Below, in pieces: positions 8,701 through 16,570 of a stretch of DNA of 64,000 nucleotides. Positions within the stretch are counted from its first letter, which is position 1; each line of letters starts with the position of its first letter. The notes beneath the pieces are model-generated. The model was given only the letters and a program-made list of their open reading frames with translations. It did no database searches and was not told the DNA's origin. Origin of the DNA: Streptomyces peucetius (GTDB taxonomy: Bacteria; Actinomycetota; Actinomycetes; Streptomycetales; Streptomycetaceae). A program made the translations under genes and the position numbers. Location of the stretch: assembly GCF_025854275.1 (NCBI RefSeq), contig NZ_CP107567.1:5704001-5768000 (forward strand), given 5' to 3'.

Positions 8701-9045
8701 GAGGGCCTGGCCGTACTCGGAGGCGGCGCGAACGATCAGCGCCGTCTTCTCCGCGTCCTGCGCCTCGCTCCAGGTGTCGATCGACTGCTTGACCTGGAAG
8801 CCGCCCATCATCAGGCCGACGAGCACGGGTATCAGCAGGATCGCGTTCAGCCGGGTGGGCACCCGCCAGTTGCGTGGGGACAGGCGGCTGGAACCGCCGC
8901 CGGAACCGCCGCTGAAACCGCCGACGGCCGGGGAAGTGCCGGAAGCTCCCGCCGCATCCACAGGCGACGCCGCGGTGCGCGACGGCGGCGGGGTGAAGTT
9001 GCCCCGTTCCTGCTGCTCTGCGGAGCTCGTCTTGCTTCGCCTCAC
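5764..9045 (-). CDS. cvnA: Conservon sensor histidine kinase CvnA (proximal operon)
   Basis: A 1093-residue membrane kinase. Ser/Pro/Gly-rich N-terminus, a membrane helix near 65-85, an extracytoplasmic nitrate-sensor-like helical domain (about 90-385), a second membrane helix near 395 (GLIVVIALLAAFILAGLMA), HAMP-like linker, a DHLATRMRRNGENL segment (about 535) at the place of the phosphoacceptor helix, and a GHKL ATPase with N box LLAELLENATTF (about 607), G1 DKGIGL (about 638) and G2 MGLFVVGRL (about 672). The last ~350 residues are Gln/Tyr/Ser/Gly-rich low complexity ending in a conserved LPRRVPKANL..RGRLSNLRRG segment. GTG start with GAGG 11 bases upstream. Confidence 0.93.
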   Translation of the reverse strand: MRRSKTSSAEQQERGNFTPPPSRTAASPVDAAGASGTSPAVGGFSGGSGGGSSRLSPRNWRVPTRLNAILLIPVLVGLMMGGFQVKQSIDTWSEAQDAEKTALIVRAASEYGQALLNERDLTAQPLLLATSEDARQVSVVTEAYETTDAAAVKFDEAVENMPDGQGLERRLQLFRQEEPKLDDLRKAAYTKALDPVQTEEGYVKIQHVLMEFANELGLGTGNVTSYGRTVYAVQLAKAAASLQRSIGMHLLLRPSKDENVLEKQTIAFNSYNYLEQIAIGEYVSGGTEADTARLKEIMTAKATEGGKRLAAAGLDPPKGPDGSVFTGMATAIGSGTSPDKLKTQDVTPETWMGAATAKFDGYTEIENDLVDRAVAEAAEISDDARTDAITTGLIVVIALLAAFILAGLMARQMSRSMRQLRTAAFGIAEQRLPMLVDQLSRTEPGRVDTRVQPIPINTQDEIGEVARAFDQVHREAVRLAAEQAMLRGNVNAIFTNLSQRNQSLIEGQLTLITDLENNEADPDQLENLFKLDHLATRMRRNGENLLILAGEEPGRRWNQPVPLVDVLRAASSEVESYERIELTGVPETEIHGQAVTDLVHLLAELLENATTFSSPQTKVRVTATRLPDGRVMVEIHDKGIGLTAEDFADINHKLANPPTVDAAVSQRMGLFVVGRLADRHGIRVQLRPSGEQAGTTSLVMLPDAITHGGGGEALPEDDFTVSQIIPEQQSYESAPLRTAAELGFDDSRYEQPSEDSSAQLDPVGRSLMREERRAALEAQAQGGERPLYRDEMPYEQRQEPQQEHGSEYGQEYAQGYAQNQQPSYEQNQQSGYDQYQGGYEDAYRPAAGGYPEHGGRQDSHQAYAEATYQEPQSAEPQYDGQYNTQSQQAQWAGQGGYEDAQQPDYRAEAESSAGVPTNGQDRVGFDRPGPSPSSSHELTDAGLPRRGGSQTPPAQQSQSQSPWPQGSEQPPSTGQNGQTAEADGSDAGGFGGEAGSDSWRSANDERWQRAEKLRDPKAGGVTSSGLPRRVPKANLIEGTAEQTPQGGPQVSRAPEDVRGRLSNLRRGVQQGRSAGTDTNGPGHGPGSTYNQER

Positions 9046-9155
9046 TCGACCAACAACCTCTCGGCGTCGGCACCTACGCTGTGCCGTGTTTCGTTCAGAG
9101 CCGTACTACTCGGCAGTTCGAGGAATTCCAGCACGTCGAGCGGCTCCATTCCAAA

Positions 9156-9180
9156 CACTCGGAATCAGGGATTCCGAGTG
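9156..9180 (-). promoter_or_regulatory. 25-bp palindrome upstream of proximal cvnA, operator candidate
   Basis: Arms CACTCGGAATC and GATTCCGAGTG (11 bp, perfect) flank a 3-nt AGG centre, 111 bp upstream of the cvnA start. It is too short-looped to be a typical terminator. A repressor site or an RNA hairpin in the leader are both possible. Confidence 0.4.
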
Positions 9181-9318
9181 GCTCACGCCCCACATAAAAC
9201 GGGCATAAAGAACGAGCCCCGTCAAAAGGCGAGGCTCATGTGAGCACAGTGGTACCGCGCGTGTGCGCCGGGTGTCCGCTGCGCTGGAATTCTCTGTCGA
9301 AATGTTATGAACACGGAG

Positions 9319-9346
9319 GCGGGCCGTGTCAAAAGACACAGCCCGC
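9319..9346 (-). terminator. Hairpin terminator of the distal conservon
   Basis: GCGGGCCGTGTC (9319-9330) pairs with GACACAGCCCGC (9335-9346) with one mismatch and an AAAA loop, 50 bp beyond the cvnD stop at 9397. Confidence 0.6.
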
Positions 9347-9396
9347 TCCGGCGTCAACTACGACAACTACCGTATTGCGCTGTCTACTTGGCCAAT

Positions 9397-9978
9397 CTAC
9401 TTGAGCCGGGCCATCAGTGCGTGCTCGACGAGGGTGATGAGGGCGCTCTTGGCGTCGGCGCGGTGGCGGGCGTCGGTGGTGATGATGGGGGTGTCGGGGC
9501 CGATCTGGAGTGCTTCGCGGACTTCTTCGGGGTTGTAGGGCTGGTGTCCGTCGAAGCCGTTGAGGGCGATGACGAAGGGCAGTCCGGAGTTCTCGAAGTA
9601 GTCGACGGCGGGGAAGCAGTCGGCGAGGCGGCGGGTGTCGACGAGGACGACGGCGCCGATGGCGCCGCGGACGAGGTCGTCCCACATGAACCAGAAGCGG
9701 TCCTGTCCGGGGGTGCCGAACAGGTACAGGATCAGGTCCTGGTCGAGGGTGATGCGGCCGAAGTCCATGGCGACGGTCGTCGTCGTCTTGTCCCCGGTGT
9801 GCGTGAGGTCGTCGATGCCCGCGGACGCGGAGGTCATGACGGCCTCGGTGCGCAGCGGGTTGATCTCCGAGACGGCGCCGACGAACGTGGTCTTGCCCAC
9901 GCCGAAGCCGCCCGCCACCACGATCTTCGCGGAGGTCGTCGACCGGGCCGAACCGCCGCTAGAGCTTCCGAAGTCCAC
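9397..9978 (-). CDS. cvnD: Conservon GTPase CvnD (distal operon)
   Basis: 193-residue Ras-like GTPase, near-identical to the protein at 4029-4610. P-loop GGFGVGKTTFVGAV, GTPGQDRFWFMWDD and NGFD are all conserved. The visible protein changes cluster at the N-terminus (FGSSSGGSARSTT) and at the last residue (Lys for Arg). It overlaps the cvnC stop by 20 bp, exactly as in the other operon. Because the two GTPases are almost interchangeable, specificity between the two complexes probably lies in CvnA and CvnC rather than in the GTPase. Confidence 0.95.
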   Translation of the reverse strand: MDFGSSSGGSARSTTSAKIVVAGGFGVGKTTFVGAVSEINPLRTEAVMTSASAGIDDLTHTGDKTTTTVAMDFGRITLDQDLILYLFGTPGQDRFWFMWDDLVRGAIGAVVLVDTRRLADCFPAVDYFENSGLPFVIALNGFDGHQPYNPEEVREALQIGPDTPIITTDARHRADAKSALITLVEHALMARLK

Positions 9979-10363
9979 TGAGCACCCTTTCGAGCAGTGT
10001 CACATCCGGCGTGCCGCCGGCCTCTCCGTTGCCCGGCTGGTGAATGGCCACCATGCCGGCCTCTGCCAGGTCGGCGACGAGGATCCGCGCGACACCGAGC
10101 GGCATCGACAGCAGCGCCGAGATCTCGGCGACCGACTTGACCTCCCGGCACAGATGGCAGATCCGCTGGTGCTCGGGAAGCAACCCGGCGAGCAGAGCCG
10201 GGTCGGCCGTGGTGCTGACCAGCGCCTCGATGGCGAGCTGATAGCGCGGCCGGGTCCGGCCGCCGGTCATGGCGTACGGACGTACCAGCGGCTGGTCGCC
10301 CTCGTCCCCGTACGCGTCTACCGACGTGCCGTACGGATCGTGAGAGGCGGGTGGCGGGGTCAT
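9959..10363 (-). CDS. cvnC: Conservon DUF742 protein CvnC (distal operon), short form
   Basis: 134 residues, essentially the bare DUF742 core: LVRPYAMTGGRTRPRYQLA (about 25-43), EVKSVAEISALLSMPLGVARIL (about 73-94, helix-turn-helix-like) and the C-terminal LLERVLSGLRKL. It lacks the ~80-residue Gln/Tyr/Pro tract found in the CvnC at 4591-5220. ATG start with GGAGGATTC directly upstream. Located between cvnB and cvnD in the same order as the other conservon. Confidence 0.93.
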   Translation of the reverse strand: MTPPPASHDPYGTSVDAYGDEGDQPLVRPYAMTGGRTRPRYQLAIEALVSTTADPALLAGLLPEHQRICHLCREVKSVAEISALLSMPLGVARILVADLAEAGMVAIHQPGNGEAGGTPDVTLLERVLSGLRKL

Positions 10364-10500
10364 GAATCCTCCGGGCGTGACAGCAAGTGGTCGGCTGTGC
10401 CGTCTGGCTGGGCCGGTGGGGGGCCGTTGGCGGCCGTGCAGGGACGGTGCAGTGGCGTACGGGCGAGCCGGTGCGTGGGGTACGTCTCGCCGCTCGAGGA

Positions 10501-10923
10501 TCAGTGCAGAAGGCTCCCCTGGAGCTCGGCGCGCAGGTCCGGAGTGAGGACGCTGCCCGCACGGTCGACCAGCAGTGCCATCTCGTAGCCGACGAGGCCG
10601 ATGTCGCAGTCGGGGTGCGCGAGCACGGCCAGCGAGGACCCGTCGGAGACGGACATCAGGAACAGGAATCCGCGTTCCATCTCGACAACGGTCTGGCTCA
10701 CCGGACCGCCCTCGAAGATCCGGGACGCCCCCGCGGTCAGCGAGGTCAGGCCGGAGGCCACGGCCGCCAGCTGATCGGCGCGGTCGCGCGGGAAACCTTC
10801 GGACATCGCCAGCAGAAGACCGTCGGCGGAGACCACCACCGTGTGCGACACCCCGGGGGTGTTGTCCACGAAGTTGGTGATCAACCAGTTCAGATTCTGC
10901 GCCGCCTGGCTCATCGGGCTCAA
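10501..10923 (-). CDS. cvnB: Conservon roadblock/LC7 protein CvnB (distal operon)
   Basis: 140-residue roadblock protein. The TTG at 10923 directly abuts the cvnA stop codon and lies six bases after AGGAG-C. The alternative ATG at 10914 gives 137 residues but is too far from that ribosome site. The sequence differs from the proximal CvnB at scattered positions (for example FEGGPVSQTV versus FEGGAVNQTV). Expected to regulate the nucleotide state of CvnD at the membrane. Confidence 0.93.
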   Translation of the reverse strand: MSPMSQAAQNLNWLITNFVDNTPGVSHTVVVSADGLLLAMSEGFPRDRADQLAAVASGLTSLTAGASRIFEGGPVSQTVVEMERGFLFLMSVSDGSSLAVLAHPDCDIGLVGYEMALLVDRAGSVLTPDLRAELQGSLLH

Positions 10924-13900
10924 CTAACGCTCCTGCTGGTGAGAGGGGCCGAGGTCGAAGCTTCCGGTCGTCGAGCTGTTCTGCTGACGGCCTTGCTGGA
11001 TGCCCCGGCGGAGATTGGTCAGCCGGCCGCGCACGTCGTCGGGCGCGCGCGAAACCTGCGGACCGGCCTGGTGGTTCTGCTCCTGAGCGGTTCCCGCCAC
11101 AAGGTTGGCGCGGGGGACCCGCCGGGGCAGGCCGGAGGTGGTGACGCCGCCGGCCGCGGGCTTTCTGACCCGCTCGGCCTGACGTACCAACTCGTCGTTG
11201 GGCGAGGAGCGCCAGGCACCGCTCGCGTGGGACGCGCCCGCCGGGGTCACCGGGTTCGGCGCGGGGTTGCGCTGCGGCATCGGCTGAGCGGGACGCTCGG
11301 CAGGCGCCGGCGCCTGCTCGGCGGACCGGTCGCCGCCGTGCGCACCGCGGAACCAGTTGGTCTCCAGAGTGTCGTACAGCGGGGTACGGCCGTCACCCGG
11401 GCCGGCCGGCGGCAGTGCTTCCGGCTGCTGCGGAGCGGGCAGCCCGGCCACCGGCTGACGCGGCGGCGCGAAGCCCGACTCGTCCCGCCGCTGCGGAGCG
11501 GGCGGCTGCGGCGCCCCGAGGTCCGGCCGGGCGAACCGGTCCGTGGAAGCCGGGTCCTGCGCGTCCGGACGGCCGTACTGACCGGCGCCGGACGGGTTCG
11601 GCGCTCCGAACACGTCGGGGCGTACGAACTGCTCCTGCGCGGCCGGGCGGTCGGCCCGCGGCGGACCGGCGTTGAAGTCGGGACGCGCGAACTCGGCCGT
11701 CGAACCGGGGCCGCGGTTGCTGTCGTGGTCCTCGTGACCGCGCGGCGTGTCCGCGGACGGACGCTGCGGCTGCGACGCCTGGTCGCTGCCCCAGCTGGTG
11801 GCCTGCGGGCGCTGCGGCCGCGGCGGAACGGGCTTGTCGCGCCGCGGGGCGAGCGGGCCACCGGGCAGCTCCGCGCGGGTGCCACCGGCCGCCGGCAGCT
11901 GCCGGTCCCGGTCGCCGCCTGCGGGCCCGGCAGCCTGGAAGCCGTTCTGCGGAGCCTCGTTACGGACCGGGGCGCCCTGCGCGGGGCCGGAGCCGAAGGG
12001 ATCGCCCTGGCGGGCACCGTCCTGCATGGAGCCCTGCCGGCCGGTGCCCTGGCCGTACTGGCCCTGACCCTGGCCGTACTGGCCCGAGCCCTGGCCCTGG
12101 CTGTGCCGGTCCTGGCCGTACTGGCCCGGTCCCTGCTGGCCCTGCCTCTGCTGGTTCTGACTCTGCTGGCCCTGGCCGTGCTGGGCCTGGACGGGACGTC
12201 CGGAGCCGTCGCGGGCGGGCAGCGCGACACGAGGCGCCGCACCGGCACCCACCTGACCGCGCGCCGTACCGGCACCGAGCAGGCCACCGGGCGCGTTGCC
12301 CGCGCCCGAGGGGGCGCCACCGGGCCGGCCGCCGTTGCCGTTGCCACCATCGGGACCCGATCGGCCGGCGCCGCCGGGCCGGCCGGGCAGACCGGCCGGA
12401 GCACCGCCGTCGGCCGGCGCAACGGCGCCCTGGCCGCCCGCACCGGGCTTCGACGGGGCCTTCTTGCCGCCCTGGGCGACGTCCACGGGCAGCATGACCA
12501 GCGCGGTCGTGCCGCCGGAGTCGGACGGACGCAGCTGGATACGGATGCCGTGGCGCAGCGACAGCCGGCCGACCACGAACAGACCCATGCGGCGCGAGAC
12601 CGAGACGTCCACGGTGGGCGGCGACGCCAGCCGCTCGTTGATCGCGGCCAGGTCCTCGGGGGAGAGGCCGATGCCGGTGTCATGGATCTCGACGAGGACG
12701 CGGCCGTCGGGCAGCGCGTGACCGGTGACCTTGACCTTGGTCTGCGGGGAGGAGAACGAGGTCGCGTTCTCCAGCAGCTCCGCGAGCAGGTGCACGAGGT
12801 CGTTGACGACGCGGCCCGCGACCTCGGTGGCGGGCACGGAGGCCAGTTCGATGCGCTCGTACTGCTCCACCTCGGAGGCGGCGGCACGAAGCACGTCGAC
12901 CAGCGGCACGGGGCGGGTCCAGCGGCGGCCCGGCTCCTCACCGGCGAGGACGAGGAGGTTCTCGCCGTTCCGGCGCATACGGGTCGCGAGGTGGTCCAGC
13001 TTGAACAGCGAGGACAGCTGGTCCGGGTCCGCCTCACGCGACTCCAGCTCCGAGATGAGCGAGAGCTGACGCTGGATAAGACCCTGGCTGCGGCGCGAGA
13101 GGTTGGTGAACATCGCGTTGACGTTGCCTCGCAGCAGCGCCTGCTCCGCGGCGAGGCGGACCGCCTCGCGGTGCACGTCGTCGAAGGCCGCGGCCACCTT
13201 GCCGATCTCGTCGCGGGAGTGGACACCGACGGACTCGACGGAGGTGTCGACGTCCTGCGGGTCGGACTCCGAGAGCTGCTTGACCAGCTCGGGCAGTCGG
13301 TCCTGGGCGACCTTGGTCGCCGTGTCCTGCAGCCGGCGCAGCGAGCGGATCATGGAGCGGGCCACGACGAAGGCGCCGACGAGGGACACACCGAGGACGA
13401 TGAGGATCAGCGCACCGTTGATGATCGCGTCGCGCTGGGACGCCTCGCGCAGATTGCGGGCCTCGGCCTCCATCTGGCCGAGCAGCGTCTGCTCGATGGT
13501 CTTCATCGCGTTGATGCGGACCGAGTAGTCGTCGGTCCAGTCCAGGTGGGACCGCTCGTCCAGTTCCTTGAGAGCGCCCTGTGTGCTCAGCACCCGCTTG
13601 GCGTATTGCTCGGCCGCGGTGATCGTCGGGTTCTCGTTCTCCAGCGGAGCCATCAGCTCCTGGGAGTCACCGCCGATGGACTCGTAGATCGACCCGAAGC
13701 TCTTGAGCTCCGTCTCACCGTTCTCGAGGGCCGCCTGTCCGTAGAGGCGGTCGTTCTCGGTGAGTCCGGGGACGTCCTTGGTGTCGCCGCCGGGGAGGGC
13801 CGCCGCGATCACCGCACGCTGGATGGACGCGTACTCCTTGGCGGACGAGAAGGCCGCGAGGGCGCGGGTCCGCTTGATCATCTCCGGGTTGCTGGTCGCC

Positions 13901-14655
13901 TGCGCCATGTCCGCGGAGAGGCTCAGCAGCGACTCGATCAGCCGGCTGTAGCTCTCGATGGTCTGCGACTTGGGGATCTTCCCCTTGTAGGCGTTGGTCC
14001 GGATGTTCTTGAGGTTGTTGACCTGGACCGCGATCTGGTTGGCGTTGGCCCGGATGGACTCCAGCGCCTCGTCGTCGTCCTTGTTCGGGATCGAGCGCGT
14101 GGCGTCGAGGAACGCCTTGCGGGCGCGGTCGGTCTGGGTACGCGGGCCGGAGACCTTGAAGTCGGTGTCGACGGCGCCGTTGACCAGCGGACCGGCGGAC
14201 AGGTCGCGCTCCTGCTGGAGCGCGTGCGCCAGCTCGGTCGCTTCCGTCGTCATCTTGGTGAGCAGCTGCATGTGATCCAGCTGCTTCATGTCGTCCATGG
14301 ACTCGTTGATACGGAGTCCGCCCAGCGTGGTCGCCGCGACGACCGGCAGGGTGAGCAGCGACACCAGACGCGTGCTGATGCGCCAGTTGCGCAGCGCTAT
14401 TCGCGATCCGGTGTCCGTGGGGCCCTTCAGCGGGGCGGGGGAGCCCGCCGCGTCGCCGGGGGGTGTCTTGGCACCGGAAGCCTTGCCGCCGGGCGTCCTG
14501 GCACCGGCGCGGCCTGAGCGCTCGCCGCCGTCACCGGACGCCGTCGGTCCCTGGTTGTGGGTGTGCTGGGGTGAGGAGCCGCGGTCGGTTCCACCGCGCG
14601 GCTCCTGCTCAGATGCGGCTTCCCCTTGGCCCTGGTGGGCCTGGGGACGCCCCAT
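10924..14655 (-). CDS. cvnA: Conservon sensor histidine kinase CvnA (distal operon)
   Basis: A 1243-residue kinase of the same design as the proximal CvnA: basic Gly-rich N-terminus, membrane helices near residues 103 and 420, a helical sensor domain between them, a LDHLATRMRRNGENL helix near 555, and ATPase boxes LLAELLENATSF (about 628), DTGIGL (about 660) and MGLFVVGRL (about 693). The C-terminal ~500 residues are low complexity with Gly-Gln repeats (QYGQGQGQYGQG) before the conserved LPRRVPRANL and RGRLTNLRRG tail. ATG 14655 is chosen for AGAGGG five bases upstream; GTG 14685 and longer frames are possible. Confidence 0.9.
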   Translation of the reverse strand: MGRPQAHQGQGEAASEQEPRGGTDRGSSPQHTHNQGPTASGDGGERSGRAGARTPGGKASGAKTPPGDAAGSPAPLKGPTDTGSRIALRNWRISTRLVSLLTLPVVAATTLGGLRINESMDDMKQLDHMQLLTKMTTEATELAHALQQERDLSAGPLVNGAVDTDFKVSGPRTQTDRARKAFLDATRSIPNKDDDEALESIRANANQIAVQVNNLKNIRTNAYKGKIPKSQTIESYSRLIESLLSLSADMAQATSNPEMIKRTRALAAFSSAKEYASIQRAVIAAALPGGDTKDVPGLTENDRLYGQAALENGETELKSFGSIYESIGGDSQELMAPLENENPTITAAEQYAKRVLSTQGALKELDERSHLDWTDDYSVRINAMKTIEQTLLGQMEAEARNLREASQRDAIINGALILIVLGVSLVGAFVVARSMIRSLRRLQDTATKVAQDRLPELVKQLSESDPQDVDTSVESVGVHSRDEIGKVAAAFDDVHREAVRLAAEQALLRGNVNAMFTNLSRRSQGLIQRQLSLISELESREADPDQLSSLFKLDHLATRMRRNGENLLVLAGEEPGRRWTRPVPLVDVLRAAASEVEQYERIELASVPATEVAGRVVNDLVHLLAELLENATSFSSPQTKVKVTGHALPDGRVLVEIHDTGIGLSPEDLAAINERLASPPTVDVSVSRRMGLFVVGRLSLRHGIRIQLRPSDSGGTTALVMLPVDVAQGGKKAPSKPGAGGQGAVAPADGGAPAGLPGRPGGAGRSGPDGGNGNGGRPGGAPSGAGNAPGGLLGAGTARGQVGAGAAPRVALPARDGSGRPVQAQHGQGQQSQNQQRQGQQGPGQYGQDRHSQGQGSGQYGQGQGQYGQGTGRQGSMQDGARQGDPFGSGPAQGAPVRNEAPQNGFQAAGPAGGDRDRQLPAAGGTRAELPGGPLAPRRDKPVPPRPQRPQATSWGSDQASQPQRPSADTPRGHEDHDSNRGPGSTAEFARPDFNAGPPRADRPAAQEQFVRPDVFGAPNPSGAGQYGRPDAQDPASTDRFARPDLGAPQPPAPQRRDESGFAPPRQPVAGLPAPQQPEALPPAGPGDGRTPLYDTLETNWFRGAHGGDRSAEQAPAPAERPAQPMPQRNPAPNPVTPAGASHASGAWRSSPNDELVRQAERVRKPAAGGVTTSGLPRRVPRANLVAGTAQEQNHQAGPQVSRAPDDVRGRLTNLRRGIQQGRQQNSSTTGSFDLGPSHQQER

Positions 14656-15260
14656 GCCATCCCTCTTGAAACGTCCCTGCACTAGCGTCGCAACCTCTGG
14701 ACCAGGCGTCCCTCCGCTTGTACGGCGGGACGGTGTCGGCGTCGTGGGGCATGGATCGAGCCCCATGGTGGTCGTGATTGACCGGCGCTGCTCCCCCCTT
14801 CCCGCCGCAACTCGGCGCTGCGTTGCGCCCATGCGCGCCGGCCTTGAACCCGCGGCGGTCCGTGGAATTCCAGCACAGTGCAGGATCTCCAACAAGGGCC
14901 CCGTACCGGGCTGTGACCTGTATGACACCGTGTAAGCAACAGGTCACAAGTCGTAGAAGCCGTTCTCGGAGGAAACGGACTTTACGCTATGAGTCGCGTA
15001 GGGGTGGGGGGTGTCCCAGTCGCGATGATCAGGAGCGGAATGGTCGCTTCAGGGGCTTAATGTCCGATTCCGGATCGAGGGTCGACGGTCCGGTTTGCCG
15101 GAATTGCCTGTCCGCTCGTGAGCAAACTCACACGATGATCGTTGAGTCTTCCTGGCTTTCGACGGGAATTCGCTGTTTAGCCTGACGCTTTACAAGGATC
15201 GGCACCCCGTCAACCGCGCTGCTCCGCAGCGCCGCACCCCGACAAGGTCAGACACCACAC
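14656..15260. other. Intergenic region upstream of distal cvnA and of the 57-residue peptide gene
   Basis: About 600 bp without a supported gene. On the minus strand it carries GTGCTGGAATTCC (14864-14876), the same 13-bp motif found before the proximal cvnA. The stretch 14930-15200 is distinctly less GC-rich than the flanking genes, consistent with divergent promoters. I could not settle on a specific promoter for the plus-strand gene at 15261. Confidence 0.5.
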
Positions 15261-15434
15261 ATGAAGACGACGACGATGTTCCGCAACATAGCCAACCCCC
15301 GGCGCACCACCCTCGCCCACCTCAAGGACGCGGAAGAACTCCAGACGCCGGAGCAGCCGGAGCACGCGCTCGATCTTCCCACCCAGACCGCCAACCCGCG
15401 CCGCACGATCCTCATGGACGCGCCGGCTTCTTAG
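15261..15434 (+). CDS. Small protein of 57 residues with duplicated ANPRRT(T/I)L motif
   Basis: I do not recognise this gene. It encodes a 57-residue peptide starting MKTTTMFRNIANPRRT. The octapeptide ANPRRTTL (residues 11-18) recurs as ANPRRTIL (44-51), separated by an acidic, Pro-rich linker (KDAEELQTPEQPEHALDLP). Codons are strongly G/C-ending and the two repeats are encoded by different codons, which supports real, selected coding sequence. There is no signal peptide, membrane helix or cysteine. The ribosome site is weak. It is divergent from the distal conservon and 360 bp before the FAH-gltX pair. It could be a signalling or modified peptide precursor, or a small binding protein; none of these is shown. 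Confidence 0.65.
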   Translation: MKTTTMFRNIANPRRTTLAHLKDAEELQTPEQPEHALDLPTQTANPRRTILMDAPAS

Positions 15435-15796
15435 GGGCTCGGTTCGCCTCCGGGGCGCTCTGTGCGTGTGCCGACGGTCGATCGTGCTCGGTCCCTCGTT
15501 CCTCGGGACCTCCGCGTGTTCTCCCTTTCGGCACCCGCGGGCCCCTTCGGCTCACTCGCCCACGGCGCCGGCCCGGTCGTGAGCGCGGCCCACGGGCACA
15601 GTCCGGACGTGTCTCGGCGCTCTGGGGCGGGTCCGGTCGTAGCCGTGGCCGACGGGGCCGTCCGGCGGGTGGACCCGCCGCGGGAGCCCACCGGGCCGAC
15701 CCGGCGGTAATGGGGACGAAGGGCGACCCCTCACCGCGTTAGCCTGGAGCGTCAGTCTCCGGCCAGCGACCAAGTAGTGAGGGGCGACAGCATCCC
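15435..15796. other. Noncoding stretch before the FAH-family gene
   Basis: GC-rich with irregular codon structure in every frame. The open frames through it have no ribosome site or recognisable product. It presumably holds the promoter for the hydrolase-gltX pair, but I see no clear -35/-10 pair and no stable terminator for the upstream small gene. Confidence 0.4.
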
Positions 15797-16570
15797 GTGC
15801 GCATCGCCAGGTTCTCCATCGACGGCAATGTCGCCTTCGGCGCGGTCGAGGACGGGCCCGACGGCCTCGTCCTCGACATCATCAAGGGCATTCCGTACGC
15901 CGACTTCGAGCTCTCCGGCACCAAGGTCCCGCTGAGCAAGGTCCGGCTGCTGCCGCCCGTGCTTCCCAACAAGGTCGTGGCCATCGGCCGCAACTACGCG
16001 GAACACGCGGCGGAGCTCGGCAACGAGGTCCCCGACGTACCCGTCGCGTTCTTCAAGCCCACCACCTCGGTGATCGGCTCCGGCGACGCCATCGAGTACC
16101 CCTCGTTCTCCAACGAGCTGCACCACGAGGCCGAGCTCGCCGTCGTCATCGGCCGCATGTGCCGCGAGGTCCCGCGCGAGCGCGTCAAGGACGTGATCCT
16201 CGGCTACACCTGCGCCAACGACGTCACCGCACGCGACGTGCAGAAGCGCGAGAAGCAGTGGGCCAGGGCCAAGGGCTTCGACACGTCGTGCCCGCTCGGC
16301 CCCTGGGTGGAGACCGACCTCGACCCCGCCGACGTGACCATCCAGTGCACGGTCAACGGCGAACAGCGCCAACTGGGGCGCACCAGCGAGATGGTCCGGT
16401 CCGTCGAGGACCTGATCGTGCACATCACCGAGGCCATGACGCTGCTCCCGGGCGACGTCGTCCTCACGGGCACCCCCGCGGGGGTCGGCCCGATCAACGT
16501 CGGCGACGAGGTCGCCGTCACCATCGAAGGTATCGGCACTCTCACCAACAAGGTGATCAAGCGTGGCTAA
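15797..16570 (+). CDS. Fumarylacetoacetate hydrolase family protein
   Basis: 257 residues, the standard length of FAH-fold hydrolases/decarboxylases of the YcgM/HpaG type. Visible are [18 protein letters not shown] (about 60-77), [15 protein letters not shown], the metal-binding glutamates in [11 protein letters not shown] (about 114-124), and the C-terminal [17 protein letters not shown] (about 215-231). The fold binds Mg2+ or Mn2+ and acts on 2-oxo-acid intermediates of aromatic or sugar acid breakdown; the substrate cannot be read from sequence. GTG start; the stop overlaps the gltX start by 8 bp (GTGGCTAA), so the two genes are translationally coupled. Confidence 0.88.
   Translation: MRIARFSIDGNVAFGAVEDGPDGLVLDIIKGIPYADFELSGTKVPLSKVRLLPPVLPNKVVAIGRNYAEHAAELGNEVPDVPVAFFKPTTSVIGSGDAIEYPSFSNELHHEAELAVVIGRMCREVPRERVKDVILGYTCANDVTARDVQKREKQWARAKGFDTSCPLGPWVETDLDPADVTIQCTVNGEQRQLGRTSEMVRSVEDLIVHITEAMTLLPGDVVLTGTPAGVGPINVGDEVAVTIEGIGTLTNKVIKRG

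Larger units (their letters stand above)
9046..9396. other. Intergenic region between the two conservons
   Basis: Holds, reading on the minus strand, the terminator of the distal conservon (9319-9346) and the control region of the proximal cvnA: a perfect 25-bp inverted repeat (9156-9180) and a GTGCTGGAATTCC motif (9122-9134) shared with the region upstream of the distal cvnA. A 35-codon open frame starting at ATG 9146 ends overlapping the cvnA GTG, but its codon usage is poor. No gene is called. Confidence 0.6.

Noticed and set aside
10387..14517. 1376-codon open frame on the plus strand
   Set aside because: Exactly antisense to cvnA; a by-product of extreme GC3 bias. Composition is meaningless Arg/Gly/Val/Leu-rich sequence with no ribosome site.
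15462..15710. 82-codon plus-strand frame between the peptide gene and the FAH gene
   Set aside because: No ribosome site, irregular third-position composition and no recognisable protein pattern.
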